Shown: positions 1 to 10,935 of the stretch, piece after piece
How the letters are laid out: every line of letters starts with the position of its first letter
Numbering within the stretch: position 1 is the stretch's first letter
From: Paulownia fortunei
Taxonomy: Eukaryota; Streptophyta; Magnoliopsida; Lamiales; Paulowniaceae
Assembly (NCBI GenBank): GCA_019321725.1
Contig: CM033111.1
Span: forward strand, 7,936,001-8,000,000
Reading direction: 5' to 3'
Length of the DNA stretch: 64,000 nucleotides
Made by a program: the position numbers and the translations under genes
The notes under the pieces: generated by a model
Seen by the model: only the letters and a program-made list of their open reading frames with translations
The model's database searches: none
Told to the model about the DNA's origin: nothing

Positions 1-1041
1 TCATATACCTAAAGAAAAGAAAAATAGAAAATAAAAATTTGTACATTTAGAGGCATGGGATTATGATTTAGAACTTGGAAAGCCGAATTAATTGTTTTAC
101 AACGTTAATTCTAGTTCCCTGTTAAACTCTGAGAAGGTACATTCCCCATTTATATGTAGGGGCATGGATCCTAAAAAGAAGCAATTATGGATCAGACAAG
201 TTCAAGAGGCCAAGATCCATTACCTTATAGTCTAAGTCAACACTCTAATAACTAACACATAATTTAGCTCCAGAGACATTTTTTCCTGGTAGGCATCCAA
301 CAATAAATTACAAGGAAGAATCTGTGTAGACCTACCGTTCCCTCTCCTTAAGGTTAAGTGCCAAGAGAGAAGAAAGTAGGAAACAGGGCAAAGGCACGCG
401 CTTCCCCTCGGTCGCTCTAAGCTTGAATCACCAAGTTATCGACGAACTAAGACGACCCTACTGCCTTCAAATTAAGAAAAAGTAAGTCGCCATCTGCAAA
501 TGTGAAAATTACCCTGATGGTAAATATTCTAAGCACATCAAAGTAAGTAGCAATCCTTTTCTTTCTTCTGTCAATAGACTCAATACAAGATAAGGGCACA
601 AACTAATGGAAATTAGCAGAAAGTATAAGGTAAACCAACAGCTAGACGAATTTATTAAATATTATACCAGTGGAAATGAGATAACTTTTCCATACACATA
701 GCTCTTTCAAAAGATTCTTGATAAGCACGTGCTCGCCCAATAAAAAAAAAAAGAAATACCTCCAGTGGAGCCGCTGTTCATAACTTTTTCCTGCTAAAGC
801 ACCAAAAAGACAACCATCTATCTATCAGAATAAAGAAGAGAAAACTAAAGAACAAGAAGGGCAAGGCAATAATAAATAGATTGTTTCAAAAAAAAAGGAG
901 ATTTTCTACAAACACCACAATGGGAAGAAAAAAAACGAAGAAGCAAGAAATGGACTGCAAAACAAATGGCATTTTCCCTTTTTCTGTTCCATATACCACT
1001 CCTCATGGTGTGGGACTGTGTGTGCACGAACTAATACATAC
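1..1041. other. No gene recognised; possible intron of a leftward gene
   Basis: I find no convincing coding exon here on either strand; frames are closed by frequent stops. If the leader at 1042-1300 is real, this stretch would be intron sequence of a gene whose coding exons lie left of the window. That is inference only. Confidence 0.3.
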
Positions 1042-1300
1042 ATAGTAATCATAAGGGGCGTGCGGGTTCCTCATGGCTGCAACCAACTTTGTCCATCTCG
1101 GGAGGGAAACGCAGAGATAACAGAGAAGAAAGGGAAGAAAACCTTAATAGGACAAGAAAGATGGGATTGAGTGAGTGAGAGTGAAATAATTAGACCACGA
1201 AGAGCATCATATCCTCATCTGGGACATTCCCAGTTCCAAGTTCCCGACAGAAGGGCCTCAATTATCTCCCCACCTTATGTCTTTTTCTAGGCAAACCACT
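1042..1300 (-). promoter_or_regulatory. Candidate 5' leader or first exon of a leftward gene
   Basis: Read on the minus strand, 1200-1097 is a pyrimidine-rich leader-like tract (repeated CACTC, TTTCTT and CCCTTTC). It is followed by ATG codons at 1096 and 1074 and a good GTATGT splice donor at 1041-1036. The frame from 1096 stops after 15 codons at 1051-1049; the frame from 1074 runs open into the donor and beyond it. The likeliest reading is a 5' UTR or first exon whose next exon is outside the window. No protein family is recognisable, and the tract could be chance composition. Confidence 0.25.
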
Positions 1301-1601
1301 TACCCTTTGATTCCGGGTCTCTGATTCACAAGTTTTAATATTAAAAACATTTGCTTATACGTAAGAATTTTCCCTTTGATATTGGGGTCAATACGGAAAA
1401 AGCAATTGGCAAAAAAGTGTAACTGACCAAAAAGTAGTGGTACGGGAGTCAAGGCGAGCCAATATAAAAAAGTGATTCCATAATGACGATGAAGGGATTT
1501 GGTAGAGAAAAGTTAAGAGGTTCAAATGAGGAAAGTTTATGCTAGATGTATTCGAGAGTCAAGATTAACAAGTGGATACAATTAGTTTGTATTGTATTAA
1601 A

Positions 1602-2023
1602 TGTTGGATTCTATTTAATTTTTGAACGTGGTAAAGTTATTTAATTTAATAAAGATAAATAAATAATATATAAGTGGACGCTAAAAATATATATTGGGTA
1701 TGAATTTTGCAATATGTAAATATTTAATATTAGTTAAATTATGATTGATGTGCTTTTATTTGACCTAATATATCAAATTAATCATTTATCTCTTCTCATC
1801 TATCCACGTCTTAGAGTGATAACCTATGGAGTACCTAAGGAGATTTGTTATGGAAGACGCAAATTCGATATGAATTTATGTATTACCAAATATGAATTTA
1901 TGTATCATCAATGTAGATTTAAAATACATTTTTGATTTAATATTTAATTCAATTTTTTGATAAATCAACATGACGATCTTGGTTATACGAATGTGTTAAT
2001 TATATTTGTGTTAAAGTCGAATA
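1602..2023 (+). repeat. 5' LTR of Copia A
   Basis: It begins TGTTGGATTCT and aligns along its length with 7122-7597. Shared blocks include a segment around 1805-1850 (GTGATAACCTATGGAGTACC) and another around 1970-2000 (GACGATCTTGGTTATACGAA). The end, TCGAATA at 2017-2023, corresponds to TCTAACA of the other LTR. It is about 54 bp shorter than its partner. The short open frame at 1741-1935 lies inside the LTR and is not a gene. Confidence 0.85.
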
Positions 2024-2025
2024 AA

Positions 2026-2037
2026 TAATATCAAAAT
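2026..2037 (+). other. Degenerate primer-binding site of Copia A
   Basis: Just after the 5' LTR there is ATATCAAAATAGG, which keeps the TATCA core of the initiator-Met tRNA primer site (TGGTATCAGAGC) common in plant Copia elements. The right half is lost. Position supports the call more than sequence does. Confidence 0.35.
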
Positions 2038-2579
2038 AGGTCATGATAGATTATCAAAAATAATTATTTTTTTTTTTGTGATTATATTCAATTTTTATTA
2101 TCCTGAAGAATTTGAGAATAATATTGTGAAACAATAATGATTCTTTTCAATTACTTTCAACGAAACATTAATTTTGAAAATTAATTAGGAATTCAATTCA
2201 TAGAATTATTGTTTCTTGTTTTGGCTTGTTGTTTATATTGTAACATATGTTAACTGACAGAATCCTATTAAGATATATTCTTACTTCAAGTTATTGGGTT
2301 CTTTGTTGTTGCTGTAAAATCCGGATTGAGAGTCAGTAGCAACATTTGTGAAATTTATTTCTTTTTTGGATGAATATAATTTAGTAAAATAATTCCTGAT
2401 TGAAAGAAGAATCAAGAACAAATTTGTGCATGTTGTTACTGTTTCTCAACAAATTTGTTTAAAGTTTTTCCTTGAAGCTTTACCAGTTTGCTATCTTGCT
2501 GTTATTCGTTTAACAAAAAAAAGGGCAGCCAGCGGGTTTCTGGGTTTGGTGGATTAGGGTTTTAATTTAACAAAATGAG

Positions 2580-3520
2580 ATCATGGGCTTTACTTCTATT
2601 TTGGCCTTGTTTTTGTTTGGGCTTCAGTTAAAATGAAATTTTGAATCTAATTTTGATTCTAGGTTTGATTTAGTTTTGGCTTAGAATCCAAATAAAGTTA
2701 TATTTTGGGTTTAATATATTTTTAGGTTCAAACTTATAAGATTGAATTTTTAGACATATTTATTTAGTTATGGCTCTATTTTGGTCTTGAGTTCATTTTA
2801 ATTTTGATTTTAAATTCAAATAAAATTGATTTATTGGACCTAATTTGATTTTTAGCCTGAAATCCAAATAAGGTTGACTTTTGAGTTTAAGTTTAGCCTC
2901 ATTGTTTGGGTCATAAAAGCAAATAAGATTTAATCTAACCTATAAGAATTGAATTAGATTTGAATTTAAATTGAATTCAAGTCTTATTCGTACATGACTC
3001 AACCCAATTTCAATAAAATTCCATTAAATAAAATTAATTATTTTTATTTTACAACTCTTATCTTATATTTTAAGATAAATTGAAATAATACGTCGTCAAA
3101 GTGACATCTGATTTTAAATTTATTTTGAAATTTTAGATATTAAGTAAAGTGTTTGCATTATATCTATATTTCTGTAGATAATAATTGGCTCAAATAAAGA
3201 TTATTATTTGGCTAGATGATAGACGTGTGAGATAAATTTGGAATTGTATGTGTTTCTACTTGTCTGATATTTTAAAATAAATTAATTGAAACAATACATT
3301 GCTGAAATAACCTCTATTGTGTAAATTTATTTATTTTGGGATATTAAGATGTGTATGTTTATTATTTATATGAATAATGATCGACCTAAAAGAAGGTTAT
3401 TGTTTGGTCAAATAACAAATATACATATGGTAACAAATATATGATAATTATTAAGTTTTCCATGTGAGCAATAATTTGTCCAAAATGAAGGCTATTGTTT
3501 AACATGATTAGTTATCAATA
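2580..3520 (+). repeat. Untranslated leader of Copia A with degenerate tandem repeats
   Basis: No coding signal. 2590-2990 is built of variations on TTTGGGTTT / AATCCAAATAA. From about 3072 a unit of about 205 bp recurs, imperfectly, from about 3276, and a short partial third copy lies near 3450-3515. Each unit ends with a GGCTATTGTTTGG-like phrase (near 3205, 3400 and 3495). This is a noncoding spacer between the 5' LTR and gag. Confidence 0.5.
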
Positions 3521-3789
3521 TTTGATTACTATATTAAGAGTACCACTTACAATTGATATTTTTGTCCAAAGACTAAACATTAATGTTGTATTAGGCATTT
3601 TATGATGAGCCCCACTATTACTGTATTATGTCATGCTTAAATATCTTTTTTATGATTATGTTATGACATAAATATTTGTGAGCATGTTTGATTTTGTTTT
3701 TTTAATTAAGTTTTTGCTTATATTTCTACAATATTTGCGAATATTAATTTCATATATGTTTAAAGGCACACTTTAAGAATTTGAAAGAA

Positions 3790-4480
3790 AATATTGTGAT
3801 TGTTCTTAGGTACATGAATTTTGACCTTGCGTTTTAAACAAAATGATCTTCTACTCTCACCAATGACAGTTCCCCTAAAGCTAAATGGACTATGAAAAGT
3901 GAGACTATTCTAACCGCACGAGTATTTTGATCATAAAGTGTACAATTTTAAAAATATTTTGGAGCATTACATCTGAGGAGGATAGTGTTAAAAATTTTCT
4001 TAAAGATATTAGTTGAAATAAGTACTCTTTTGACTGATCCTGCTTCAATAAGATATGAAGGAAAATAGAACATAAGGGAATACATTATGAAAATGTCTAA
4101 CTCACTTTGAAACTAAAGGCACTAAAGTTAGAGCGATCTAAGTATTTGCTTGTGCATATGGTTTTATTTCTCTTCCTACATAATATGGTCAATTTAAAGT
4201 GAGTGACAACACCTAAGATGACAAGTAAACTCTTAATGAGTTTACATTGTGCAAGAAGAAAGGTATGAGCGAGAAAAGACCGCAAATGCTCATTCAGTAA
4301 CTACCTCTCAAGATAAAGAAAAGTACGCTACAATTAGGACACCATAACAGAAATTGCAAAATTAATAGGATCAGCTGTAATTGGGACACTATAACAGAAA
4401 TTACAAAAAAAAAATAGGATCAGGAATCTGCAAGAAGGGTGGACACATAAAAAAGAAATGTCCCAATTACGCCAAGCAGA
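3790..4480 (+). pseudogene. Copia A gag remnant with damaged zinc knuckle
   Basis: Across three frames the stretch encodes recognisable Copia gag (UBN2-type) phrases: one near 3830-3900 (SPKAKWTMKSET), one near 4070-4110 (REYIMKMSN) and one near 4240-4275 (VQEERYERE). A zinc knuckle remnant follows at about 4425-4475, where CKKGGHIKKKCPNYA keeps part of the CX2CX4HX4C pattern but has lost its first cysteine. Stops and frameshifts separate the pieces. The family match is by remembered motif pattern, not by search. Confidence 0.7.
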
Positions 4481-4499
4481 TGAAGAAATATATACTTCT

Positions 4500-6690
4500 C
4501 ACTTTGGTTTGTTCAAAAGTTAATTCAGTCTTTGTACCTAGATATACTTGGTGGGTAGATCTGGTTTTACTACTCGCATAAATATGTCTATGTAGGGTCA
4601 TCTATGGAGTCGGCAGTTAAGTGATGTTGAAAGATACATCTATGTGGGCACTAGCAAAATAATTGCAGTTGAGGCTATACAGATTTTTTGGGTTATCATT
4701 GATGACTGGTTATTTTTTATTTTGAAAGAGACATATAGTATCACTATTTAGATGAAATTTAATTTCTATTTTTACTTTGGGCAAATTTGGTTATTCTTGT
4801 TCATTTGAAAATAGTAAATTTGTTTTCTTTCAAGATACAAATATTATTGTAATTGGTTCTTCATCATTTATGATAACCTATATTTGGATGCAATTGCCTC
4901 GTATGATGAACCTTGCATATAAGTTTACATGGTACAAAACGCATGAAACATAATGTGTAAGGACATGATAAGAAGTAAGATTAGTCATTCTTCTTTACCA
5001 AAATCACCCTGGGAGAAACACTAAAGACTGCAGCATACATTATTAATAAGGTTCCAATTAAAACGATAGCTAAAATCCCTTATGGACTATGGATTTGCAA
5101 AAAGCCTTGTATTAGGCATTTGCATATTTAGAGTTGTCCAACTAAGTAAAAACCTAATGAAAGAAAATTAGACTCAAGAACAGTAAGTTGCTACTTTGTT
5201 AGGTACTTTAAAAGGTTTTTTTTTTAGATGAGAAATACGGGTTCTCTTGAGAAAGTTTAGTTTGGGAGGGAGATAAAGTTAAAGGTATTGTCTTTGAAGA
5301 GGAATTCGTTTCTCTTGTTACTGTTTCTATTGACAATAATTAGGCTTCCATTCCTAACATTATTCAAGATATAAATTTGGGCTATCAAGACAATGTGAGG
5401 AGCTTCCTCTTCAAAATAAAGAAAATTATTTCTAAAGAGCAAACTCAGTAATCTCATGAGAAAATGCAATTAAGAAGATCCATTTGAGAAAGGAGAAGAA
5501 TGATTTTAGTTATTATATAGTCTTTCTCTATGAACATGAGGTTGACATATGAGTAATGAAAAATGATTCAATTAACTTTTATCAAACCAATAAAATTTTA
5601 ATTCTCAAAAGTGGATTGATGCTATGAAAGATAAGATGAAATCCATAAAAGATAATGACATTAGTTGTGAATAGATATTTAAGACCAATAAGGATTAAAA
5701 GACAATATTGAGAGATATAAGGTGCGTCTAGTTGTTAAGGGTTTCACTCAAAAGAAATGCATTGATTATAAAGAGACTTTTCTTTCGCTTTAATCAAAAG
5801 ACTCTTTAAAATCATTTTGACAGTTGTAGCTCATTTTGATTTGGAGTTGGCTTCTCGTTAATGGTATTACAATTTTCATCAAGTTATTATCTCGTTTGTG
5901 TTTGAGGTAAATAAAGTTGATAATTGTATATACAATAGGTTCAATGGGAGATAATCTCATTACAAATGGAGATTAATTCAGTCTTATTCAGTGCCCCAAG
6001 GATGAATTTAAAGTAAAAGAAATGCCAAATATTCCTTATGCATCAACTGTAGGAAGTCTTATATAGGCTTAAGTATGTACACATCTAGAAATAGCGTGCA
6101 TAATAGGAATATTAGTCAAATATTTAAGTAACCCTAGAATGGATCATTGGGAAGCAGCCAAAAGGGTCATACAGTGTTTACAGAGAATAAAAGATTACAT
6201 GTTCCCTTATCAAAAATCAAATCTTTTAGGAGATCATTCGGTATTTTGATTTTGATTTTACTGAATGCCACTTTGGACTATACTTAATTGTTAGCTGGAA
6301 GCGCTGTTTTCTGGAAGAGTGCTAAACAGACACTCATAGCTCCTTCCACTATGGCAGTTAATTTCATGGCCTGTTATGAGGTATCTAGTCTTGGGATATG
6401 GTTGCATAACTTTGTCACTGGGCTACATGTTGTAGATGGTATTGAAATACCACTAAAGATATATTATGATAATAAATCGGCCTTACCATATTTCAATAAC
6501 AACAGAAGCTCTTCGATGTCGAGGTACATAGACATTAAGTTTCTTGTTCTTAAATAAAGAAATAATTCAGAGTTATCAAGTGTCTATAGAATATATTCAG
6601 ACAAAATCCACGATTGTAGATTCGCTCATCAAGGGTTTACCACCCAAGGAGTTTCATGAGCATACTGCTCAAAGGGTGTTGTAGTGTTTG
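4500..6690 (+). pseudogene. Copia A pol remnant (protease trace, integrase, RT, RNase H)
   Basis: A protease entry trace (TWWVD, near 4550) is followed by integrase C-terminal phrases at 4990-5240, then a shortened and shuffled reverse transcriptase at 5610-6000. The best-preserved part is RNase H. Around 6025-6230 it reads YASTVGSLI then SNPRMDHWEAAKRV, and 6288-6557 is open for 89 residues containing LIAPSTMAVNFMACYE and YDNKSALPYFNNNRSS. It ends near 6690 with the usual Copia tail. The YVDD catalytic block of RT is not recognisable, so the RT core is deleted or unreadable. Confidence 0.8.
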
Positions 6691-7110
6691 ATAATGTGCA
6701 TTTCAGTGGGAGTTTGTATTATGATATTCTTTTTGGTTTAGACACAATTTAAGTTTAAATTCTGCAGAATAAAGAATATGATTTATTTTCAAACTCTGAA
6801 TCTTTTGCCATTTAGCATGATGTCATAAACAATAAAGTAGGACCAGTTGGAAAATAGGCATATTTAAGATCATATTGCATGTAATTTTCATGTTACACAT
6901 CCATACTTAATCTTTATCATTGAATATGTTGGTGTGGTGACCATTGATGGGTCTAGTTACGATTAAATATAACAAAAGTCGCTTTGATGTCATGTTGATA
7001 TAGGAGATGGACTAGATTGTAACCAAAGAAGATATTTTAAGGATAGATAGCATTTTCAGTGCGCACTCAAGATTTTATAATATAATTATCTCTCATAACA
7101 TATATAGCCC

Positions 7111-7121
7111 AAGTGGGAGAT
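7111..7121 (+). other. Polypurine tract of Copia A
   Basis: AAGTGGGAGAT abuts the 3' LTR start TGTTGG, which is the classic plus-strand priming site of plant Copia elements. It fixes both the element's orientation and the 3' LTR start. Confidence 0.75.
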
Positions 7122-7597
7122 TGTTGGATTTTATTTAATTTCTCAATGTGGGCTTATATATGTAAATAACAATCATATTATAATCTATCTAATTTAATAG
7201 AAGCAAATAAGTGATCTATTAGTGGGACTCTAGAAATATCTATTGGGTATGAGCTTTGAAATGTGTTGGACCCAGTACTAGTCAAATTAGGATTGATAGG
7301 CTTCTATTTGACCTGATATATAAGGAATATTATAGGCTTATGGTCCCCAAGTCAAATCAATCGTTTAATCTTCTCATATATCTTCATTTTAGAGTGAGAA
7401 CTTATGGAGTACCTAAAGAGATTTGTTGTGAAAGACACTAACTCGGTATAGATTTAGGTATTACCCAACATGGATTCATGTATCTTATGGATCTAAGGTA
7501 CGCTTCTAATTTAGTATTCAATTCATTTTCTTGATAAATCTGCACGACGATCTTGGTTATATGAATGTGTTAATCATATTTTTATTAAAGTCTAACA
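7122..7597 (+). repeat. 3' LTR of Copia A
   Basis: It has TGTTGGA at its start and TCTAACA at its end, a proper terminal inverted pair. It aligns with 1602-2023 and carries extra sequence, mainly near 7330-7350. The open frame at 7256-7441 is LTR sequence, not a gene. Confidence 0.88.
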
Positions 7598-8255
7598 TTC
7601 AAAGGTAAGTGATTAATTGTAAGGCAATTGAAGTTATATTTGTTATCATGTATACCTCAATCAATCAAATTAAATTTTGAGCAACTTAATAAAGAAAAAA
7701 GATATTGTAGCAAATTGGACTGCAACATTATGCATGGCATTGCCCATCCAAGAAAATAAAAACAAGTGTATGCTTCGATCTATGAAGTGTACACCACCAA
7801 GTGTAGCATCTCTAACACCGAGGTTTGAGAGGGTGTCTAAGCTAAATTTATCTAAAATAGGCCAAACAATTTAATTCGTCCATCATTTTTAGTCTTAATT
7901 TCTATTAAATATTTTTGTTGTTGGTATTTATTGGCAAAATCGAAATAAATTATTTTTGAGGATTTTTGGAGAAATATAAAATCTGTCGGTTCTTTAATTC
8001 TTGTAAAAGTTGAATTTTGTATATTTTAATTAAGTTGGATTAATCTTGTTTAAATTGGGCTATCTTAATTTGTTATTTGAATTGTGTTATCTTGATATAT
8101 TTGATATTGACAAATCATTTGGTGGAATTTTAGTGGACCAGGATTGGATAAACACAATAGATTTTATATCAAGATTGAAAGATTGTTATAAAAAGATAAT
8201 TCTTGTATCTTTTATTTCTACGAATTTTGGAAAGCAAACATATATTGTGATAGCA

Positions 8256-8353
8256 GAAACTTTGAGTTAAGTTTCATCTCATAATATTTACAAGTGTAAC
8301 TGAGTTTCACTTCAAAAAATTATTAAATGAAGTGCAACTCAAAGTTGCGCTTC
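8256..8353. repeat. Cluster of three small imperfect hairpins
   Basis: Three inverted repeats lie in 98 bp: 8256-8275 (GAAAC...GTTTC), 8292-8312 (AAGTG...CACTT) and 8329-8353 (GAAG.GCAAC...GTTGC.CTTC). Their AAGYGCAAC/GTTGCGCTT style recurs at the ends of the MULE at 10138-10259 and 18239-18500. They may be the end of a related element. Confidence 0.55.
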
Positions 8354-8360
8354 TAATGCA

Positions 8361-8380
8361 TATATATATATATATATATA
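8361..8380. repeat. TA dinucleotide microsatellite
   Basis: Ten uninterrupted TA units, directly beside the hairpin cluster. Confidence 0.9.
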
Positions 8381-9145
8381 CTTGCTTCTTTGATTTATAT
8401 ATATATAATTAATATATAGTTTTGTAAATATTTAGATATTTATATGTATAGAAATATATATTTTATATATAGATAATTAACTAAGATATAAATATACACA
8501 AACACGTTTGTTTATATAATATTATTTTAATAAATAATATAAATTTATATTATTTAAATAGTTTTTTTACATAGAATATATTACCTATGTATTTAAATAT
8601 TTCAATAAAGTTAGAATAAATATTTATACATATATATTTGTTTCTCTCCAAGGCAAATCAATCAGTGTACTGAGTTTCGGGATTTCAAGTCTGCCAAGGA
8701 GCTAAATGTCTCGTTGCAATTTGTGTTGCAACATTCTACGTAACATCCTTTGAAAGAAGAAAGTGAGTCTTTGAGAAAAGCCTTGCTGTTGTGTGACGAA
8801 GTTCAGCATTGAAGGTAGTTCAACTAAGCAGTCTAAGCTGAGGTGGTCTTGCAAACAGGTCTAACTATTAGTTGCACTACAAGAATGACGTGAGTAAAAG
8901 AGGGAGTCTTTTATTTGTTTTAAGTCATTTTTATTATATCGTGTAAAACAGTTTTACTAGTAGATTGTTTTATCTGGGCGTCTTATGCAGTAGAGCATCT
9001 TGTACTTGAAGCACGTTGAAAATTGCTAAGTCAAATTTTTATTTTTCGCTGCATATTACAACTTTAACTTTAACTTTAACATAAGAATATGGTAATTATC
9101 ATTAAAATTGGTAAAAGATTAGGCAACATATTCTATCAATCTTAT

Positions 9146-9490
9146 TTGAGTCCTTTATCTATGGAATGTACCATTTTAGTCCTTCATCTCTTAAACTTAA
9201 TTTATTAAAGTCCTTAACCTTTCACTTTTGTTAGTTATTAACGAAATCTCGCTCAAAATGAATGGAATATTCCACTAGTCAAGGGTATTTTCGATAAACC
9301 ACAGTAGTTGAAGTCTTCAAAGGTTGCATTTCATCTGACTTCAGCCCCTTATTTCCTAATGATACTATTTTTGTTCCTTATATCTCAAAATGAACTTTCT
9401 ACAGTCCAAATTAACACATTTGTTAACTACTTAAGGAATATTACTCCAAATGAACGGAATATTGTACAAGCCAAAACCATTTCAAGCAAA
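9146..9490. repeat. Degenerate direct repeat, unit about 190 bp
   Basis: Two copies start near 9146 and 9337. Both end with an AAATGAAYGGAATATT phrase (9256-9273 and 9437-9454), preceded by a GTTAACTA-like block. Phrases of the 'TTTAGTCCTT' type are common in miniature transposon ends, but I found no terminal inverted repeat here. Confidence 0.4.
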
Positions 9491-10137
9491 CTACTAAAGG
9501 CTTAAATCTTCAACCCTATTTATTCAACGAGATTAAAATATAAACAATAAACATTAACCTTGATTTCAGATAGTTCCAAGTATGCAAAGTGCAACTTTTA
9601 AAACAAATTCAACTCAATATATTGCGAACATTGAGGGAGTTTAGATTATGTGAGTTCACTAAGCAATGCAAATAGTGTGATATATAGTAAGATCATTGAA
9701 GAGTGATGCAAGATCAAAAGGTTCAATTAATATGTTCAATATCCGACTCGAAATGTCACTGTTGTAAATAAAAAATAAAAGAAACTAAATTTTGATGAGA
9801 CATAAAATCTATGAGAAAGATATAATTTTTTCTATCAGTGACATTGATTGGTCAAATGCCTAAATGGTGAAGTTAGCATCTAAAGTTTTGATAGCATTAT
9901 CATGATAATTAAGTGTGATGATTCTCAATTGTTTGAAAAGATGTGACAAACTATTGACTTTTGAGTTATTTTGTAATTGTTTAGTGTGCTAGTTGAAGCA
10001 TTCTTCTTGTTGGCATTTATGTTGTTATCAACTGATTAAGAATTTTTATGGGAAATTGACTAACTAATTTAATAAAAAATTATATTTTTAATTCATAAAA
10101 TCAAATGCCACATTGAAGAGTAGTTAATAAAGTAGGC

Positions 10138-10259
10138 AGAAGCGCAATCGTCAGATGTGCTTTTCCATGAAAGCGCAATTCTCGCTTCAGCTTTCAACAT
10201 TTTTTTAAAATAAGAAAGCGCAATCTACACTTGCGCCTTCAACTTTTTTTTCTGACACA
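10138..10259. repeat. Left terminal inverted repeat of the MULE
   Basis: The inward sequence AGAAGCGCAATCG... matches the inverted right end. In particular, AGAAAGC(n11)TTGCG(n4)C followed by a T-run and CTGACACA occurs at both ends in the same order. Within it are three imperfect hairpins of the AAAGCGCAA...TTGCGCYTT type. Confidence 0.65.
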
Positions 10260-10935
10260 TGGCTGAAAATCAGATGAATCATAAGATGATTCAATGTTAT
10301 TTTAAAAAATATTATGCATTTATATTATTTAAATAGTTTTTTATTCAATTAAATATATATGTGTATAAATAATTTAATTTAATATATTTGATCAAACTTT
10401 ATAAAATAAGTTATTATTTCAAATCCAATGATAATTTTCAACAAATAAATTACTTATAATAGTGCCAATTTTTACGTCACAGCCACGTAGTTAATTTTTT
10501 TTGGATAATAGTTTCAATACTGAATATATAAAATACAAAAGTTTTGAAAAATGCAAGATCAATAAAAAAATCTCAAAAAATATCCACCAGTGCCTACAAG
10601 TACGTCGATGGCATTATCGTCTACCTCTGTGTCCACTCTCAACAGTAGTAGTATCATATGACTGATCTTGTATCAGATCATCAACATATATACTATAGTT
10701 TAAATTAAAGTTCGACCGACCTGATGAAGAAGCTAGAGTCTCCACAATCATGATACTCGCTGTCTAGATATGATAATACATTAAGTGAGACAAAAAACTC
10801 TCCATGACCAGTCTCGTATCCTAGATACTACATACAAACGATGTGTGCGTCATGTCAAGATCTGAACCGAGTAGTGTAGAGAATGACAGTGTAGATGGCA
10901 GTATACCCTAATACTAAGTAAACAGGTCAGTCTGG

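Larger units (their letters stand above)
1602..7597 (+). mobile_element. Copia element A (LTR retrotransposon), old and degenerate
   Basis: A 6.0-kb element with LTRs at 1602-2023 and 7122-7597. The 5' LTR starts TGTTGGATT; the 3' LTR starts the same way and ends TCTAACA. The inside holds broken copies of gag, zinc knuckle, integrase, reverse transcriptase and RNase H in the Copia order, all on the plus strand. A polypurine tract lies directly before the 3' LTR. The 5-bp flanks are TTAAA (1597-1601) and TTCAA (7598-7602), a probable target-site duplication with one change. The LTRs differ by many substitutions and about 50 bp of indels, so the insertion is old. Every reading frame is interrupted, so it cannot be autonomous. 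Confidence 0.9.
7598..10137. other. AT-rich spacer between Copia A and the MULE
   Basis: No recognisable protein. Short open frames (for example 7677-7874 and 8046-8270) lack known motifs. The stretch contains a hairpin cluster at 8256-8353, a TA microsatellite at 8361-8380, and a stretch with more balanced base composition at 8650-9060 of unknown origin. A degenerate direct repeat lies at about 9146-9490. Confidence 0.5.

Noticed and set aside
7677..8270. Short open frames after Copia A as small genes
   Set aside because: They have no motif, no splice or promoter support, and AT-rich codon content like the surrounding spacer.
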